A stretch of DNA of 64,000 bases from Sulfurimonas sp. GTDB taxonomy: Bacteria > Campylobacterota > Campylobacteria > Campylobacterales > Sulfurimonadaceae. The notes under the pieces were generated by a model. It was not told the DNA's origin. It saw only the letters and a program-made list of their open reading frames with translations, and searched no databases. The position numbers and the translations under genes were made by a program. The DNA is taken from the NCBI RefSeq assembly GCF_028713515.1, contig NZ_JAQTOD010000002.1:114501-178500 (forward strand). The letters run 5' to 3'. This document shows positions 45,860 through 55,921 of this stretch, piece after piece; the first letter of the stretch is position 1, and each line of letters opens with the position of its first letter.

Positions 45860-48346
45860 TTACACCCTTTCTATTGAAGCTGTTGCAAAGCGGTATGAGC
45901 TAAACAGCGCCTCTGAATTTATTTTAGAATCAAATGTCGGCAGAAGTGCGATATCGCCGCTAATTTTATTGTCACTTACGATATTTACAATAATCTCACC
46001 ATTTTGGTTTTTAACTCTCACGCTATCCCCCTCGTTAAATTCAGATCTGCTTAAAAACTCTTCGCTCATATACAGACCTGCCACCTCATCAAGATTTGTA
46101 GCCTTGTTTGTAAAATCACTAAATTGTCTTACAGGGTTTGCAAGATAAATCAGAGTTCCCTCTAAAATCTCATCGTTAAATTTCGCAACGCTCTCATCGC
46201 TCTGCGCTGATACTGCCATATTTTCAAGTAAGTATCCACGATGTTCAGTGCCGTCATTGTCATAGTGATTTGGTAAATCATCAAAATTTTTAGCTTTAAA
46301 CCCTTTTTTGGTAGGCAATTTTGAAGTATAATCAATCACAAGCTCACTTATTATACCAAGCTCATTTGCAATATCATTAAGCTCATAACCCTTATAGCCA
46401 ACTGCCGCATTTGTAGGATTTACTCTTTTATTTATGCTTGTGAGCGTTCCCTCTTGCTGATTTATAGCTGGCATATCCAAATCACCATCTCCCAAAGCAG
46501 ATAGAGTAAAGTTACCTTTTGTGTTATAGCCTATTGTGTATGTTCCTCTATCATCGTCAAGTTCACAAATAAGCGAAACACCAAGCGTATTTGTAAGATT
46601 TGGTATCATAACTAGCTCAAAAGCGCTATATTTTTCAATCAATGCCAAAAGACGAGCAAGGTTTTTAGAGTTTGGATGAGTATATAAATCTGCTCCAGCG
46701 ATTAGAGCAAAAGTATCTTTTTTAGCTAGATTTTTTTCTAACTCTTCCATAAACTTCTCTCCAGCTCCAACGATTTTTAAGAGTCTATTGTCATCAACTA
46801 CAACCTCTTTTGAAATCTTTTTAGGAACCATTGTCTTCTTCTCTTGCTCTATCTCTTCCTCTTCACCTGTCTCTTCATTGACTTTTTTAACTTTAACAAT
46901 CTCGATAATCTCTTCTTTGATAATCTCTTCAACAGTTATAGTTTTTTCTCCATGAAATGATGCTAAATACTCAACAATCTCGGATGGTAGCTTTGTTTTA
47001 TCTCCAAAGAGGTCTAAAATCAGATAGAGTATAGCTTCCTCTTGAAGTGGTGCATGATAAACGCTCATAATACTTTTCCCAAGCCCCTCGATTACTGGAT
47101 CTTTTACTGGATGAAAATATATACCTGCACCTTTGTTTACTGTCATAGAGTTGTTTAGTGCGTATCTTGCATTTGGATTATCGCTTTTTAGTGCTGTTCC
47201 AACAGAGATAACAAAGTTTGCGTTGTGTGTTGCTTCTAAATCATAACCATAAAGCATAGTCCCACTAATTTTACTATATTCGTCTAAGAATATTTGAAAT
47301 GATTTTGCTTCACTATTTATAAGCTTATAGCCAAACTTCTCTTTTAATTGCTGTAAAAGGTATGCCTCTTCATTTGTTATAGTAGATGTAAACGCTATGG
47401 TATCGGCTTTTTTAAATGCTTCAATAGCTTTTTTAAATACAACTTCATCTTTAGCTTCAACCATATTTTGATAATCAAAGCCGTATCTTCCTGCGCCACA
47501 AAGTGCAACATAGTTCCACTCATTCATAACACGATAGATTTTTTTCTCTGTATTATCAATACCTGTGTGTTTAACATCATAAGTTATCTGGCATCCAGCA
47601 GAACAGTGTCCGCAAGTAGCAGGAATTTGTTTTAACTCCCATGCGTTTGACTTGTAGATAAAGTGAGTATCAACAAGCGCGCCAACAGGACAAACTGCAG
47701 CACACTCGCCACAACTTGTACAATCAAGCATCTCTTCGCCACTTGTTAGTCCAATAAGAGATTTATTTAGCTTATTCCACATCGCATAAGCATCTTTTGG
47801 CATGCTATCTTTATACTCAGCTTCAAGTGCATCGGCTCCGCGAGGAACTGTTTTTAGAGCGTTATCGCCTATCATATCTTTACATGTAGTTACACATCTC
47901 TCACAAACTATACAAAGACCTGGATTGTAATGGATATGTCCCCAATCTACATCTTTTCTGTTTACATCTTTTACCGCGTAACTTTGCGCATCAACACCCA
48001 TCTCTAAAGTATAGTTTTGTAGTTCACACTCACCTGATTGATCACAAACGCCACACTCCAATGGATGATTCACATCGTAAACTTCCATAATCGCACGACG
48101 CTCTTTAGTGATACCCTCAGTTACTGTTACAACACTCATGCCCTCTTTGCTTTTTGCATTACAAGCATAAACCTGCTTTCCATCTGCCTCAACAAGGCAC
48201 AGTCTACAAGCTAGCGTAGGACTACATCTCGTTAAATAACAGATAGCAGGAATAAAGATATCATTAGCACGAGCGGCGTTAAGTATATATTCGCCCTCTT
48301 GTGTCTCAACATCTCTTCCGTCAATATTTATAGTAATTTTACTCAT
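45860..48346 (-). CDS. nuoG: Complex I subunit G, second copy (NuoG2)
   Basis: 828 residues. N-terminal [2Fe-2S] cysteines lie in CYLTRCSPTLACRLCLVEAD with ACN later. The N5 site is HPLECGVCDQSGECELQ. Two ferredoxin motifs follow (CIVCERCVTTC and CTSCGECAAVCPVGAL), then the N7 motif CGHCSAGC with a later LCGAGRYGFDY, and a molybdopterin-oxidoreductase-like body. An unusual Glu/Lys-rich insertion sits at about residues 468-516. It overlaps the first nuoG by 8 bases. All cluster ligands look intact, so it should be a working electron-transfer subunit rather than a decayed duplicate. Confidence 0.9.
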   Translation of the reverse strand: MSKITINIDGRDVETQEGEYILNAARANDIFIPAICYLTRCSPTLACRLCLVEADGKQVYACNAKSKEGMSVVTVTEGITKERRAIMEVYDVNHPLECGVCDQSGECELQNYTLEMGVDAQSYAVKDVNRKDVDWGHIHYNPGLCIVCERCVTTCKDMIGDNALKTVPRGADALEAEYKDSMPKDAYAMWNKLNKSLIGLTSGEEMLDCTSCGECAAVCPVGALVDTHFIYKSNAWELKQIPATCGHCSAGCQITYDVKHTGIDNTEKKIYRVMNEWNYVALCGAGRYGFDYQNMVEAKDEVVFKKAIEAFKKADTIAFTSTITNEEAYLLQQLKEKFGYKLINSEAKSFQIFLDEYSKISGTMLYGYDLEATHNANFVISVGTALKSDNPNARYALNNSMTVNKGAGIYFHPVKDPVIEGLGKSIMSVYHAPLQEEAILYLILDLFGDKTKLPSEIVEYLASFHGEKTITVEEIIKEEIIEIVKVKKVNEETGEEEEIEQEKKTMVPKKISKEVVVDDNRLLKIVGAGEKFMEELEKNLAKKDTFALIAGADLYTHPNSKNLARLLALIEKYSAFELVMIPNLTNTLGVSLICELDDDRGTYTIGYNTKGNFTLSALGDGDLDMPAINQQEGTLTSINKRVNPTNAAVGYKGYELNDIANELGIISELVIDYTSKLPTKKGFKAKNFDDLPNHYDNDGTEHRGYLLENMAVSAQSDESVAKFNDEILEGTLIYLANPVRQFSDFTNKATNLDEVAGLYMSEEFLSRSEFNEGDSVRVKNQNGEIIVNIVSDNKISGDIALLPTFDSKINSEALFSSYRFATASIERV

Positions 48347-50588
48347 TTATTACTCTCGCTATTTTTGATTTTTCAAATCTATATCCGCTAAAATCACTAT
48401 TTAGGTCATATGTCGGACTAAGTGCAACAGTTCCTTTTAATTCACCGTCTAATTTAAACACTCTTCTAATTGTTGATGAATCTGTTTTTATCTCAACCAA
48501 GTCGCCATCTGCAATCCTAGCTGCAACACTAAACTGCTCAGATCCTCGCAAATAGCTATCTTTTGGCAGTTGTGTTGTGATGTTTGTGTAGCTGTTAAAC
48601 TGAAGAACTGGGTCTGCATGATAAATAATAGTGCCGTTAAACTCTGGCATATCATCAAGCTCATCCAACTCTCCATCCATCAAACACTCTACTTCATCGA
48701 GAATATATCCGCGATTATCCTCACCAAACGGTGATAAGAAGTTCTCTAAATTATCAAATTCTATCTCTTTAAACCCACTTTTTTTGTTGAGCAATTTTGT
48801 ATAATCTATGGTATTTTCTCTATCAATCCCAAAAGCTTTTGCGATGTCATTTAGCGTATATCCATCAAAACCAAGAGCAACATTTATAGGCAGAACTCTG
48901 TTGTCAATACTCACAACCGTTCCCTCTTGTTGGTTAAATGCAGGTACAACTAAATTGGCATCAGCCAAAGATGATATTTTAAAATCTCCATTTGCGCCAT
49001 AGCCAACAACACCAGATATGTTTTCATCTGCGTCAAGAGAGTTGATAAGTGAAACGCCCAGAGTATTTACCTCTCTAGGAACTACAACCACACAGAAATC
49101 ACTATACTTTTCAATAAGAGCTGCGAATTTTGCGATGTTTTGTGAGCGAGCATGTGCTATCAAGTCATTACCAATAATAAGAGTTTTTTTAGTAGCTCTT
49201 GAGAAAGATTTTATCATAAGCGAAAACTCCTCTTCGCCAATATTTGTCTCAGCACAAAGATAACCTAAATCCAACTCATCGATGATAGCTCTCTCGCTCT
49301 CATCCAAATCAGCGCCGATAAGTATGGAGTGCGTTAAAAGCGCCATAACGCCCTCTTCTGTTCCAACTTCATACTTCATCATCTGAGTTATAACATTTTG
49401 CATCAAAATATCTTCTAGTGGATGCGCATAAACTATCTTTGCACCGCTATGTTTTGAAGCAGTTGTTAGAGCGTATCTAACACCTGGATTGTCAGTTGCT
49501 ATTCTGCTTCCAATCACTATGACTGCATCAGATTTTTTGATAGCATCCAACGAACCGCTGTGATGAAGTTTTCCACTTACAGAGCTGTATGCCCTCATAA
49601 ACTCTGCAAATTTTCTTGCATCTTCATTGAAGAGTTTTAGCCCAAGCTTATCTTTTAAAAGCTCTAAAATATGCGCCTCTTCATTTGTAATAATTGATGA
49701 AAATCTTATAGCTTTTGCGCTTTCAATCGCTTTTATAGCTAATTCAAACGAAGATGCTTCTTTTTTTGCACTAGTATCAAAATCAAATCCGAATCTACCA
49801 GCACCACAAAGTGAACTAAATTCAAAGTTGTTTTTAACTCTATATATTTTCTCATTTTCGTTTATTGAAGCGTGTCTTGTTTCATACTCTAGCGGGCAAC
49901 CAGCAGAACAGTGAGCACATGTTGATGGGATTTTCTCTAGCTCCCAGGCATTTGCTCTATATCTAAAACCACTGCTTGTAAGTGCGCCAACTGGGCAAAC
50001 CGCGATACACTCTCCACAAAAAGTACAATCTAGCATCTCGGAGTTTTTTGGAATAATTGTTGAGCTATAACCGCCGAATTTTACCTCAATAGCATCATCA
50101 CCGATAACTTCATTACAGACATGAACACACTTTTCACACATAATGCAGAGTGACGGTTCATAATCTATAAGTCCCCAATGCTTGATGGGTCGGAGTTGAT
50201 CTTTTGCTGAGAAACTTTGAGCAGATAACCCAAACTCTAAAGTCTTGTTTTGAAGGTCACAATCCCCAGATTTATCGCAAACACCACACTCTAATGGATG
50301 ATTTACATCATAGAGTTTCATGATATTTACTCTCTCATGATTTAGTGCGGCACTATCTGTTGTTATCTCCACGCCCTCAACTGGTGGAGTATTACAACTA
50401 AGCACAAATCCATCCATCCCGCTAGCTTCAACAACGCACATACGACAAGATGCGCATGGCGAGGTTTTAGAGATATAACACATAGTCGGGATATATATCT
50501 CATTTTTTCGAGCAACACTTAGGATTGTCTCGCCTTTTTGTGCAACAACAGAGATGCCGTTTATTTTAAAATTTACTAAATTTTTCAT
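48339..50588 (-). CDS. nuoG: Complex I subunit G, first copy (NuoG1)
   Basis: About 749 residues from the ATG at 50586..50588, which has AGGAG 9 bases upstream; the ATG at 50595..50597 abuts that signal. Cluster motifs are MCYISKTSPCASCRMC for [2Fe-2S], HPLECGVCDKSGDCDLQ for N5, CIMCEKCVHVC and CTFCGECIAVCPVGAL for N4/N6-type clusters, and CAHCSAGC with LCGAGRFGFDF for N7. The molybdopterin-like domain follows and lacks any sign of a molybdenum active site. It is clearly diverged from the second copy in the C-terminal half, so the duplication is old. Confidence 0.9.
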   Translation of the reverse strand: MKNLVNFKINGISVVAQKGETILSVARKNEIYIPTMCYISKTSPCASCRMCVVEASGMDGFVLSCNTPPVEGVEITTDSAALNHERVNIMKLYDVNHPLECGVCDKSGDCDLQNKTLEFGLSAQSFSAKDQLRPIKHWGLIDYEPSLCIMCEKCVHVCNEVIGDDAIEVKFGGYSSTIIPKNSEMLDCTFCGECIAVCPVGALTSSGFRYRANAWELEKIPSTCAHCSAGCPLEYETRHASINENEKIYRVKNNFEFSSLCGAGRFGFDFDTSAKKEASSFELAIKAIESAKAIRFSSIITNEEAHILELLKDKLGLKLFNEDARKFAEFMRAYSSVSGKLHHSGSLDAIKKSDAVIVIGSRIATDNPGVRYALTTASKHSGAKIVYAHPLEDILMQNVITQMMKYEVGTEEGVMALLTHSILIGADLDESERAIIDELDLGYLCAETNIGEEEFSLMIKSFSRATKKTLIIGNDLIAHARSQNIAKFAALIEKYSDFCVVVVPREVNTLGVSLINSLDADENISGVVGYGANGDFKISSLADANLVVPAFNQQEGTVVSIDNRVLPINVALGFDGYTLNDIAKAFGIDRENTIDYTKLLNKKSGFKEIEFDNLENFLSPFGEDNRGYILDEVECLMDGELDELDDMPEFNGTIIYHADPVLQFNSYTNITTQLPKDSYLRGSEQFSVAARIADGDLVEIKTDSSTIRRVFKLDGELKGTVALSPTYDLNSDFSGYRFEKSKIARVINE

Positions 50589-50600
50589 ATCACTCATCTC

Positions 50601-52634
50601 CTAAGCCTGAACCATTGCGATATAGTAACAACGCATACATCGTTCAGCTTCACTCATAGCTTCTTCTTGAGTAAATCCTAGATTAACCTCTTCGTTATTT
50701 TGTTTTCTATACTCAATGTCAAGCACTTCACTGTGTTGTCTTGGAACACCTTTAAGCCAGCCTGTAACTTTCTCTTTTTTGTCATAAACACGAAGTTTTT
50801 TCAGGTGATCTTCCATAATCTCATCATCAGTTAGAGTAATCTCTCCAGTTTGAAGATATCTACTCATAACTGAAGCGGCGCGTTTTGCCTGACCAACTGC
50901 ATTAACAATTGTCATAGGACCATACTCACAATCCCCTGAAGCAAAAATACCCTTTCTTGATGTCATGTAGTCTCTACCGTTTGTCTTAATTGTCGCCCAT
51001 GATGTCATCTCTATCTCCCATTCAGGAGGTAAAAGTTTCAAATCAGCTGATTGAGAAACAGCTGGAACTATATAATCTGCTTCGATTACATAAGATTCGC
51101 CCTCAACTTTAAGAAGTTGCGCGCGACCACCATTTGGATCTGGAACTAGTTCAAATTTATCTATCAGGAGTGATTTTAAAACATTATCTTCGTCTCTCAT
51201 CTCAGCAACTGCGGAGTGGAAAAGAAACTCAACTCCCTCTTCTACGGCTTCGTGATACTCTTCATAAGTTGTGTTGCCGATAATTGTTTTCTCATCTCTA
51301 CGATAAATCATATAAACTTTTTTTGCATTTGCCCTAATTGCACAACGAACCACATCCATAGAGGTAAATCCGCCACCAACACAAACAACCACCTTGCCAG
51401 TCAAATCAACAAAGTCAGTAGTTAAAAGATTTCTCTCTTGATCCTCTTTTGATATTTTATGACCATACTTCTCATAGAGGTTTACCTTATCAAGGAAGTC
51501 TATTGCCCCCCAGTAACCCTTCATGTCCATCTTCTCATTGTCACAATAGACTTTTTTAGATATTCTAGTCCCAGTTGCAACCATAACAGAGTCGTACTCT
51601 TGCTCAAATCTTCTCATATCATCGGCATTGATTTTTGAGTTAGTTATAAAGTTCACGCCCATATCTCTAACACACTCAATGTCTTTGTTGTATTTGTCAA
51701 TCGGCATACGGTACTCAGGAACACCAACGGCAACCTCACCGCCAAGCACTGGAAGTTCTTCAAAAACATCCACAGCAATACCCTCAGCAGCTAAATAATA
51801 AGCCGTCGTAAGTCCTGCAGGACCAGCACCAATAACCGCAACTCTCTTGCCATTATCAGGTTTTTTCTCCATTGGATGGAAGAAATCATACCCGTGATCA
51901 GTCTCCCAATCTGCACCCAATCGCTTAAGCGCCATAATGGATACTGGCTCGTCAAGATTACTTCGTCTACAAGCATCTTCACATGGGTGTGGACAAACAC
52001 GACCACAAACATGAGCCAGAGGCATAGTTTGACGAGTAGCCATCAAAGAGTCATCCATCCTAAGGTCTCTTACTCCCTCTATATATGCAGGAATATCAAC
52101 ATGTGATGGACAAGCATCCGTACAAGGTGCCGTTATCTTAGCTATGTAAGCAATAGACTCACTATAGTGAATCGATGGTTTTTGCTCATCAATACACTCT
52201 AAAAAGATATGCTCGAAGTGAGTCATCAAATCAATTATGGGATTTGGAACAGTTTTCCCAATCTCACATTTTGAAGTGATCTGCATACTTTTGCCAATCT
52301 CTCTTAGATGATCAAGATCAGCTCTACTGCCTTCACCACGAGCGATTTTATCTAACTGATCATATAAAATTCTGCCGCCCCATCTACCAGGTGCGCATCT
52401 TCCACATGCTTCAGAATAGACTTGATACTGTGCAGCATACTCCATAGCCAAACGAATAACATCTACATCTTTATCAAATAGGGAAACTCCGTCCCAACCT
52501 ATAAAAGCCTTGGATTCGCGGTGCTCATCATATTGCGCTGGCAAATTATAAGCTGATTTTTCCCACTCATCTTCAGGCTTGTTGATGTTGTTGATAAACT
52601 CGCCATTCCAAGTAGAAAAATATACTTTACTCAA
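50601..52634 (-). CDS. Complex I input subunit: NuoF N3-domain fused to GltD-like FAD/NAD(P) oxidoreductase
   Basis: 677 residues in the place of nuoF. Residues 50-150 match only the C-terminal N3 helical domain of NuoF (EACGRCAPGRWGG, then TSKCEIG). The FMN/NADH-binding and SLBB parts are missing. Of the four N3 ligands, Cys77, Cys80 and Cys123 are present, while the third is Gly83. Residues 165-240 form a two-cluster ferredoxin-like domain (C171, C175, C210, C214, C218, C222) of the GltD family. FAD (VAVIGAGPAGL, 266-275) and NAD(P) (VGGGFTSMDVVR, 419-430, then YRRDE) folds follow. A CMRC motif ends the protein. The start is TTG with AGGG upstream. NADPH, NADH or ferredoxin as donor is open. 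Confidence 0.85.
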   Translation of the reverse strand: MSKVYFSTWNGEFINNINKPEDEWEKSAYNLPAQYDEHRESKAFIGWDGVSLFDKDVDVIRLAMEYAAQYQVYSEACGRCAPGRWGGRILYDQLDKIARGEGSRADLDHLREIGKSMQITSKCEIGKTVPNPIIDLMTHFEHIFLECIDEQKPSIHYSESIAYIAKITAPCTDACPSHVDIPAYIEGVRDLRMDDSLMATRQTMPLAHVCGRVCPHPCEDACRRSNLDEPVSIMALKRLGADWETDHGYDFFHPMEKKPDNGKRVAVIGAGPAGLTTAYYLAAEGIAVDVFEELPVLGGEVAVGVPEYRMPIDKYNKDIECVRDMGVNFITNSKINADDMRRFEQEYDSVMVATGTRISKKVYCDNEKMDMKGYWGAIDFLDKVNLYEKYGHKISKEDQERNLLTTDFVDLTGKVVVCVGGGFTSMDVVRCAIRANAKKVYMIYRRDEKTIIGNTTYEEYHEAVEEGVEFLFHSAVAEMRDEDNVLKSLLIDKFELVPDPNGGRAQLLKVEGESYVIEADYIVPAVSQSADLKLLPPEWEIEMTSWATIKTNGRDYMTSRKGIFASGDCEYGPMTIVNAVGQAKRAASVMSRYLQTGEITLTDDEIMEDHLKKLRVYDKKEKVTGWLKGVPRQHSEVLDIEYRKQNNEEVNLGFTQEEAMSEAERCMRCYYIAMVQA

Positions 52635-52647
52635 TTTACTACCCTAC

Positions 52648-52869
52648 CTATTTTTTAGTTACGATAGTCCAGTCGACTTCGTTAAACTTTAAAGAGTTCA
52701 TTAACTCATAGCCGCACTCTTTTACCAAATCAGCTGATCTTTGAATCGGCGAGAAATCTCCGATTTCAAACAAAAATATTGCAACTTCTCCTGCTTTATG
52801 AGCAGATAAAATCTCTTTCATTCTCGGCTCAAAGTTATCTTTGAGATGTCTTAAGTCATATCTTTTCAT
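52648..52869 (-). CDS. Short NuoE-replacing protein (HP1264/Cj1575c type)
   Basis: 73 residues beginning [13 protein letters not shown], with an ending LMNSLKFNEVDWTIVTKK. It sits where nuoE is in other operons and matches, from memory, the small protein at that position in Helicobacter and Campylobacter nuo operons. It has one cysteine only, so it cannot hold the NuoE [2Fe-2S] cluster N1a. It overlaps the nuoD stop (TAATG). It is probably an adaptor that docks the non-standard input subunit; function unproven. Confidence 0.78.
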   Translation of the reverse strand: MKRYDLRHLKDNFEPRMKEILSAHKAGEVAIFLFEIGDFSPIQRSADLVKECGYELMNSLKFNEVDWTIVTKK

Positions 52870-54107
52870 TAACGGTCAACCTCTCCAAATACGATATTTG
52901 TAGTTCCAATAATAGAAACAACATCCGGAATATAGTGTCCTGGTAAAAGGTCAGTTAAAATTCCTGTGTGCCAAAAAGATGGTGCACGAAGTTTTAGTCT
53001 ATACGGATATGGTCCGCCTTGTGAGTTGATGTAAAAACCAAGTTCACCTTTTGGTGATTCAGTTGCCACATAAACCTCTCCAACTGGAGGTCTCATACCT
53101 TGTGTTACAAGAACAAAGTGTTGCATCAAAGAGTAGTTTTGTGTCATGATGTCTAACTTTGAAGCTGAGATATATTTTGGTGAATGAGCCATAAGCTCAG
53201 TTTGTCCATCTCTAACACACTTCTCATACATCTCAATTGTTTGATAAAGTATTTTAGCAGACTCTCTCATCTCTTCCATGTAGATGCGATATCTTGCGAA
53301 ATTATCGCCTTTGTCTGAAAACGGCACTCTAAACTCTACTTCATCATAAAGCTCATAAGGCTCCTCTTTACGAAGATCCCACGCAACTCCACTTGCTCTA
53401 AGCATCGGTCCTGTACAACCCCATGAGATTGCCATCTCTTTTGAGATAGTTCCAACCTCTTCCATCCTCATAAGCCAGATTCTGTTTGTATCTAACAAAT
53501 CTTCATAGTCTTTAATATTTGCAGGAAGCTTATCTAAGAATGTTCTTAGTTGTGAGATAAATGAGTCTTGAATATCTAATGGTACACCACCGATACGAAT
53601 AGCAGAGTGCGTAAGTCTAGCACCACAATACCCCTCAATAATATCCATCAAATACTCTCTTTCGCGGAATGCGAATAAAAATACAGTCATAGCACCGATA
53701 TCAAGAGCTGTTGTTGCCAACCAAAAAAGGTGAGACATAACACGGTTAATCTCTAAGAGCATCATACGAATAACTTTTGCACGACGAGGAACTTCAAGCC
53801 CTATAAGTCTCTCAACTGCAAGTGCAAATCCGTAGTTGTTTGAAGATGAAGCGATGTAATCCATACGGTCAGTTGTCGGCATAAACTCATTGTAAATCAT
53901 ATTTTCAGCCATCTTCTCCATACCGCGGTGAAGGTAACCTATATCTGGATGAGCTTTAACAATCATCTCTTGCTGAAGATGCAGCATCAAACGAAGTTGT
54001 CCATGAGCTGATGGGTGTTGAGGACCAAAGTTTAGAATCATCTCATTATCAACTCTGTCAAACGAAATATTTTCAAAAAATGGGTTTAATCTATTTTTTA
54101 CTTGCAT
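52869..54107 (-). CDS. nuoD: Complex I subunit D
   Basis: 412 residues of the 49-kDa/hydrogenase large-subunit family. [15 protein letters not shown] near the N-terminus carries the quinone-site His. [22 protein letters not shown] and ending [12 protein letters not shown] are typical. It is separate from NuoC here, unlike the NuoCD fusion of enterobacteria. Confidence 0.96.
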   Translation of the reverse strand: MQVKNRLNPFFENISFDRVDNEMILNFGPQHPSAHGQLRLMLHLQQEMIVKAHPDIGYLHRGMEKMAENMIYNEFMPTTDRMDYIASSSNNYGFALAVERLIGLEVPRRAKVIRMMLLEINRVMSHLFWLATTALDIGAMTVFLFAFREREYLMDIIEGYCGARLTHSAIRIGGVPLDIQDSFISQLRTFLDKLPANIKDYEDLLDTNRIWLMRMEEVGTISKEMAISWGCTGPMLRASGVAWDLRKEEPYELYDEVEFRVPFSDKGDNFARYRIYMEEMRESAKILYQTIEMYEKCVRDGQTELMAHSPKYISASKLDIMTQNYSLMQHFVLVTQGMRPPVGEVYVATESPKGELGFYINSQGGPYPYRLKLRAPSFWHTGILTDLLPGHYIPDVVSIIGTTNIVFGEVDR

Positions 54108-54115
54108 ATTATTAC

Positions 54116-54922
54116 CTATCTTTGAGGATCGTCAATAACGACCGAATCTTTTTTATCGAATTTTTTAATCATAAATACGCCACCATCTTCTTGATAGTTT
54201 TGAACAACTTTTGGCTCATTGCCAGTTATTTTTGTTCCTTTTGGCACTTCATGTCCAAGTCTTGCAAATCTCTCGCTGTCATATCTGTCAACTTTAGCTG
54301 GATCACGGAGTTCAGGTCCAATAGCATCTCTTGCCTCTTTGCCGTAAATCTTATCAACTTCATACCATGCAGCAAACTCATCGCCTTGCAATGGATAAGT
54401 TTTTAGAAGCGGATGACCTTGCCAATCGTATGGCATAAGGATTCTTTTCATAAACGGGTGTCCGTTAGCTTCAATACCGAACATATCAAACATCTCTCTC
54501 TCTGACCAGTCAGCAGAGCGGAAAAGTTTCTCAACAGAGTTAACAGCTTCACCTTTTTTAATAAACATCTTTATACGGATTCGTTTTCTTTTATCCATAC
54601 TAAGCATCTGGTAAAAAACCTCAAATCCGCCTCTTTGTGCAATCCAGTCAATCGCACTCATCTCAGTAAGCTGCGTATAAGTCAGCTCTTTTTTCATAAG
54701 TTTTAGAACCCTGAAATTGTCCTCTGGCTTGATGTAAACAACCATCTGTCCAACTTGAATATAAGCGTCAAGAACTTCAAATTTAGATTTTATGGCCTCT
54801 AAATCTTGTGCAAAAACTTCATCACTCTCTGGTGAAAATTTTGCAACTTGTGGAGATACGAAAAATCTGTCTGTATAGTAAGCTTTTGCTTGTACATTAT
54901 CTTTTGGTTTATAAGCTCTCAT
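54116..54922 (-). CDS. nuoC: Complex I subunit C
   Basis: 268 residues, 30-kDa subunit. The conserved segment is [44 protein letters not shown] longer N-terminal extension precedes the core, and a C-terminal tail (about 235-268) is charged. It lies one base from nuoB. Confidence 0.94.
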   Translation of the reverse strand: MRAYKPKDNVQAKAYYTDRFFVSPQVAKFSPESDEVFAQDLEAIKSKFEVLDAYIQVGQMVVYIKPEDNFRVLKLMKKELTYTQLTEMSAIDWIAQRGGFEVFYQMLSMDKRKRIRIKMFIKKGEAVNSVEKLFRSADWSEREMFDMFGIEANGHPFMKRILMPYDWQGHPLLKTYPLQGDEFAAWYEVDKIYGKEARDAIGPELRDPAKVDRYDSERFARLGHEVPKGTKITGNEPKVVQNYQEDGGVFMIKKFDKKDSVVIDDPQR

Positions 54923-54923
54923 A

Positions 54924-55433
54924 TTACATTAGCCTTTTTGCTTTTTGTGCTCTTGAAGCGTGATTCGCACGGATTTTCTTTTGTAACAACATAACACCAT
55001 ACTGAAGTGTCTCAGGACGAGGTGCACAACCGGGGAGATACAAGTCAACTGGAATGATTCTATCAACACCTTGAACAGTTGCATAAGTGTTAAACATACC
55101 GCCAGTGTTAGCACATGAACCCATAGAGATAACCCATTTTGGCTCAGTCATTTGATCATAAAGTCTTTTTATGAACTCTGCGTGTTTTTTTGTAAGTGTT
55201 CCGGCTACAATCATAACATCAGCCTGACGAGGAGATGCTCTAAAGATTGTTCCAAAACGGTCAAAGTCATAACGAGAAGCACCAGATGCCATCATCTCAA
55301 TACCACAACAAGCAAGACCATAAGTCAGAGCCCAGATTGAGTTTGAACGACCCCAGTTTACAATTTTATCAATACTTGTAAGTGCAACAGGCAAGCCGCC
55401 ATTTTGCGTATAATTTACTTTATGTTGTGCCAT
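54924..55433 (-). CDS. nuoB: Complex I subunit B (cluster N2)
   Basis: 169 residues. The N2 cluster ligands are visible: the tandem cysteines in LACCGIEMM, one in [12 protein letters not shown], and one in [12 protein letters not shown]2 passes electrons to quinone. AAGGAG precedes its ATG, which lies inside the end of nuoA (19-base overlap). Confidence 0.96.
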   Translation of the reverse strand: MAQHKVNYTQNGGLPVALTSIDKIVNWGRSNSIWALTYGLACCGIEMMASGASRYDFDRFGTIFRASPRQADVMIVAGTLTKKHAEFIKRLYDQMTEPKWVISMGSCANTGGMFNTYATVQGVDRIIPVDLYLPGCAPRPETLQYGVMLLQKKIRANHASRAQKAKRLM

Positions 55434-55804
55434 TCAAGTGCTCCTTTTTTCCATGCGTAAACAAATCCGATAGTCAATAAAAGTATAAACATCAACATCT
55501 CAGCAAAACCAAACCATCCAAGCAATTTAAAATCAACAGCCCATGGAAACATAAAAACAATCTCTACGTCAAATAGCAAGAAAAGTAGTGCAAATAGGTA
55601 AAACTGTGGAGAGATTCTGTTTGGTTGTTTCGTAACCTCTGGTCCACACTCATAAACTGATAGTTTTATCTTTTCGCTATCTTTAGCTGCTAAAGCGCGA
55701 CTTGCTAAACGAGCGATGATTGTCGTTATCGTAAATGCTCCAAATGTTAGAAGGAAAAGTACAAATACACCGAAATACGGATTTGAAGTCACTATATGTT
55801 CCAT
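55415..55804 (-). CDS. nuoA: Complex I subunit A
   Basis: About 129 residues with three membrane helices, including [11 protein letters not shown] with the conserved Cys loop and [24 protein letters not shown] prefer the ATG at 55802..55804, which has AAAGG 8 bases upstream. The GTG at 55811..55813 overlaps that signal. It is first in the nuo operon. Confidence 0.93.
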   Translation of the reverse strand: MEHIVTSNPYFGVFVLFLLTFGAFTITTIIARLASRALAAKDSEKIKLSVYECGPEVTKQPNRISPQFYLFALLFLLFDVEIVFMFPWAVDFKLLGWFGFAEMLMFILLLTIGFVYAWKKGALEWHNIK

Positions 55805-55828
55805 ATAACCCACCTTTATATTATTGTT

Positions 55829-55852
55829 TGTTATGCGCTAAAACGAAAAAGT
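55829..55852 (+). repeat. Diverged end of the dispersed repeat (copy D)
   Basis: TTGTTATGCGCTAAAACGAA followed by AAAG resembles the element end at 25.0 kb (TTGATATTATGCACTAAAGC). It lies about 25 bases before the nuoA ATG, within the leader of the operon. The match is weaker than the other copies. Confidence 0.3.
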
Positions 55853-55915
55853 GCACAACATCAGTTATTGTTCTTCTTAAATCTTTACATAATTTTAGAA
55901 AAAACAGTTGGGCGG

Positions 55916-55921
55916 AGTATA
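55916..55921 (-). promoter_or_regulatory. Candidate promoter of the nuo operon
   Basis: TATACT on the minus strand, preceded by TTTTTGC, i.e. an extended -10 with a T-rich upstream part as in Campylobacterota. It gives a leader of about 105 bases to nuoA. A TATAAT at 55939..55944 is an alternative. Confidence 0.45.

Noticed and set aside
48339..50588. First NuoG as a formate dehydrogenase or other molybdenum enzyme
   Set aside because: It has the N-terminal NuoG cluster set (2Fe-2S, N5 His-Cys3) and sits within the nuo operon; no catalytic Cys/Sec site for molybdenum is visible.
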